Shown here piece by piece: positions 4,603-6,142 of a stretch of 6,142 nucleotides of DNA; the first letter of the stretch is position 1; the number at the start of each line of letters is the position of its first letter. The notes beneath the pieces were generated by a model. That model had not been told where the DNA came from, did not search any database, and worked only from the letters and a program-made list of their open reading frames with translations. The DNA comes from Coriobacteriia bacterium (GTDB taxonomy: Bacteria > Actinomycetota > Coriobacteriia > Coriobacteriales > QAMH01): positions 1 through 6,142 of the forward strand of contig CAAEQF010000169.1 in NCBI GenBank assembly GCA_900758075.1, given 5' to 3'. The translations under genes and the position numbers were made by a program.

Positions 4603-6142
4603 TGAACTCGTCGACGTCTTTGGCCTCACTCGTATGCGCGAGGCGGATAGCCTGGTCGAGCTTCTGCGAGACGAGCTTGGAGACACCGTCACTGCGCATG
4701 GAAACGCCGTAGAGCAGATCCGCCATCTCCATGGTGCGCCGCTGGTGGCTGATCATGATGAACTGCGTATGGTCGCGGACGCTGTCGAGGTACGACAGCA
4801 GGCGGCGCAGATTCGTGTCGTCAAGTGCCGCCTCGACCTCGTCGAGGATGTAGAACGGCGTCGAGCGCACCTTGTATACGGCAAACATCAGCGCCATGGC
4901 GACGAGCGACTGCTCCCCGCCGGAGAGCAGCGTCTGCTTGCGCACCGTCTTGCCGCGCGGCTGCGCGTGCACTTCCACGCCGGTCTCCTCCGGAGAGTCG
5001 GGGTCGGTCAGCTCGAGATGTCCCCTCCCTCCCGGGAACAGCTGGGCGAATATCTCCTCGAAGTTCTTGTCGACTTGCTCGAACGTGTCGAGGAAGCGAT
5101 TGCGCATCTTGCGGTCGATCGCCGCCACGATGCGCTTGAGCGCCTTGCGTGCCGCCTCGAGGTCCTCGAGCTGCACGGCGATGAAATCGCGCCGTTCCTT
5201 GAGCTTGCGGTATTCCTCGATGGCGACGGGGTTGACCGAGCCGAGATTCTTCAGCTTCTTTCGCAGGGCCTCGGCACGCGCCTCGCTGCTCGAGCGGTCT
5301 TGCGGCGCGGGGATCTGCAGCGCGATGTCGAGCAGCACGCCGTTTTCCTCGGTGATGGTCTTGACGGCCTGCTCGACCTTGACCTCGAGCTTGCTCTTCT
5401 TGATGCGCAGCTCGGTGAGCTTTTCCTGTGCCTCGGAAAGCTCGTCTTGTGCCTGCGCCACGTTCTTGCGCGCAGCCTCGATCGCCGCCTTGAGGTCGCC
5501 CTGACCCGCCTGCTCGAGCTGCGCCTGGTCGCGCAGCAGCTCGGCTTTCTCAGTCACGTAGCCCCGCAGTTCCGTGAATACCTCGTAGAGCGGCTCGACG
5601 CGCAGCCGCAAAATCTCGAGGCTGTTCTCCGTCTCATGCGAGACAGCAAGCGAGTCCTTAAGGTTCTTGAGCTCTTTTTCGAGCGAGGAGACCTGCTGCG
5701 TGAGGTGCCGTTCGCGCTCGCGCACCGTCGCGGCATCGACCTGCAGCGTCGAGATGTTGCGCGTGAACACGTCTTCGCGTCTGAACAGGTTGCCGCGTTC
5801 CTCGCGCGCGACCGCAAGCTGCTCTTCGAGCTCGTCTTTTTCCTTCTCGAGCGTCTCTTTGCGCACCTCGAGCTCGGCGACGAGCTCGCGCGACTTCGCG
5901 GAGTCGTCGACGATCTTCTTGCGGCGCTGCGCAATCTGCTCGCGCTCTTGCTGCGCCGACGTGATGGCCTGCTCGAGACGCCCGATCTCCTGGCGCAGGC
6001 TGTCCGCCTCGCCCGAGAGTTGCGCGATGTTGGTCGAGAGCTCGAAGTCGTCCGCCTGCGCCGCCTGCAGGTGCGCCTTGGCCTCGGCGAGCTCGGACTC
6101 GGCCGCCGTCTGCTGCTCGAGTGCCCGCGGCTCCTCGTCGGC
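4589..6142 (-). CDS. smc: Chromosome segregation protein SMC (C-terminal part)
   Basis: The open frame enters at the right edge and ends with TAA at 4589-4591, giving 517 residues of the C-terminal part of an SMC protein normally near 1,180. SMC forms the ATP-driven condensin-like dimer that compacts and separates chromosomes with ScpA and ScpB. The first roughly 290 visible residues are Glu/Gln/Ala/Lys-rich heptads, the returning coiled-coil arm. The head follows: NLGSVNPVAIEEY (about 300-312), NFEEIFAQLFPGGRGHLEL, the ABC signature LSGGEQS (406-412), Walker B FYILDE (430-435) with the D-loop AALDD, and ISHQRRTMEMADLLYGVSM near the end. All C-head catalytic elements are intact. A GTG at 5866 is internal coiled coil (LEVRKE), not a start; the true start, Walker A and hinge lie beyond the window. 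The motif set distinguishes it from RecN or SbcC. Confidence 0.96.
   Translation of the reverse strand, partial: ADEEPRALEQQTAAESELAEAKAHLQAAQADDFELSTNIAQLSGEADSLRQEIGRLEQAITSAQQEREQIAQRRKKIVDDSAKSRELVAELEVRKETLEKEKDELEEQLAVAREERGNLFRREDVFTRNISTLQVDAATVRERERHLTQQVSSLEKELKNLKDSLAVSHETENSLEILRLRVEPLYEVFTELRGYVTEKAELLRDQAQLEQAGQGDLKAAIEAARKNVAQAQDELSEAQEKLTELRIKKSKLEVKVEQAVKTITEENGVLLDIALQIPAPQDRSSSEARAEALRKKLKNLGSVNPVAIEEYRKLKERRDFIAVQLEDLEAARKALKRIVAAIDRKMRNRFLDTFEQVDKNFEEIFAQLFPGGRGHLELTDPDSPEETGVEVHAQPRGKTVRKQTLLSGGEQSLVAMALMFAVYKVRSTPFYILDEVEAALDDTNLRRLLSYLDSVRDHTQFIMISHQRRTMEMADLLYGVSMRSDGVSKLVSQKLDQAIRLAHTSEAKDVDEFSGAQ

Noticed and set aside
4872..5504. A 210-codon plus-strand open frame within the SMC region
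   Set aside because: It is the Ser/Arg-rich antisense shadow of the SMC coiled coil and head and shows no recognisable domain.

Overview
The window looks like chromosomal DNA from a high-GC Gram-positive bacterium, most likely an actinobacterium of the Coriobacteriia (Eggerthella/Slackia/Collinsella type). The basis is GC-rich coding sequence throughout, AAGGA-type ribosome binding sites, a lipoprotein-type solute-binding protein, and an SMC C-terminus of Gram-positive type. The class is an inference from overall character; no sequence search was possible.

Layout. Positions 1-229 (minus strand) hold the first 76 codons of a P-loop NTPase resembling the THEP1 family. A short AT-rich divergent control region (about 230-349) follows, with overlapping promoter elements and a perfect 15-bp palindrome. 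On the plus strand comes a three-gene ABC importer of the iron-chelate/cobalamin/molybdate (FecCD-BtuCD) class: permease (350-1435), ATPase (1432-2214, ATGA overlap) and solute-binding lipoprotein (2227-3345). The genes are tightly packed and almost certainly form one operon. A single permease gene implies a homodimeric channel; the substrate is not determined by the sequence.

Downstream lies decayed DNA: two related perfect palindromes (3379-3389 and 3424-3446), then the C-terminal half of a LigB/YgiD-type extradiol dioxygenase that has lost its N-terminal half and carries a frameshift (pseudogene, about 3449-3876). Twenty-five bases later an intact 190-residue Frm2-type nitroreductase begins (3902-4474). 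After a convergent gap with one GC-rich hairpin, the minus strand carries the C-terminal 517 residues of the chromosome segregation ATPase SMC (4589-6142, running off the window).

Together this is a metal- or cofactor-uptake operon with a divergent NTPase, a small redox-gene remnant, and a housekeeping chromosome-maintenance gene. I see no tRNA, rRNA, CRISPR array, insertion sequence or phage gene. No clearly new system is present. The items most worth checking are the palindrome pair beside the truncated dioxygenase, the compact divergent control region, and the NTPase-transporter pairing.
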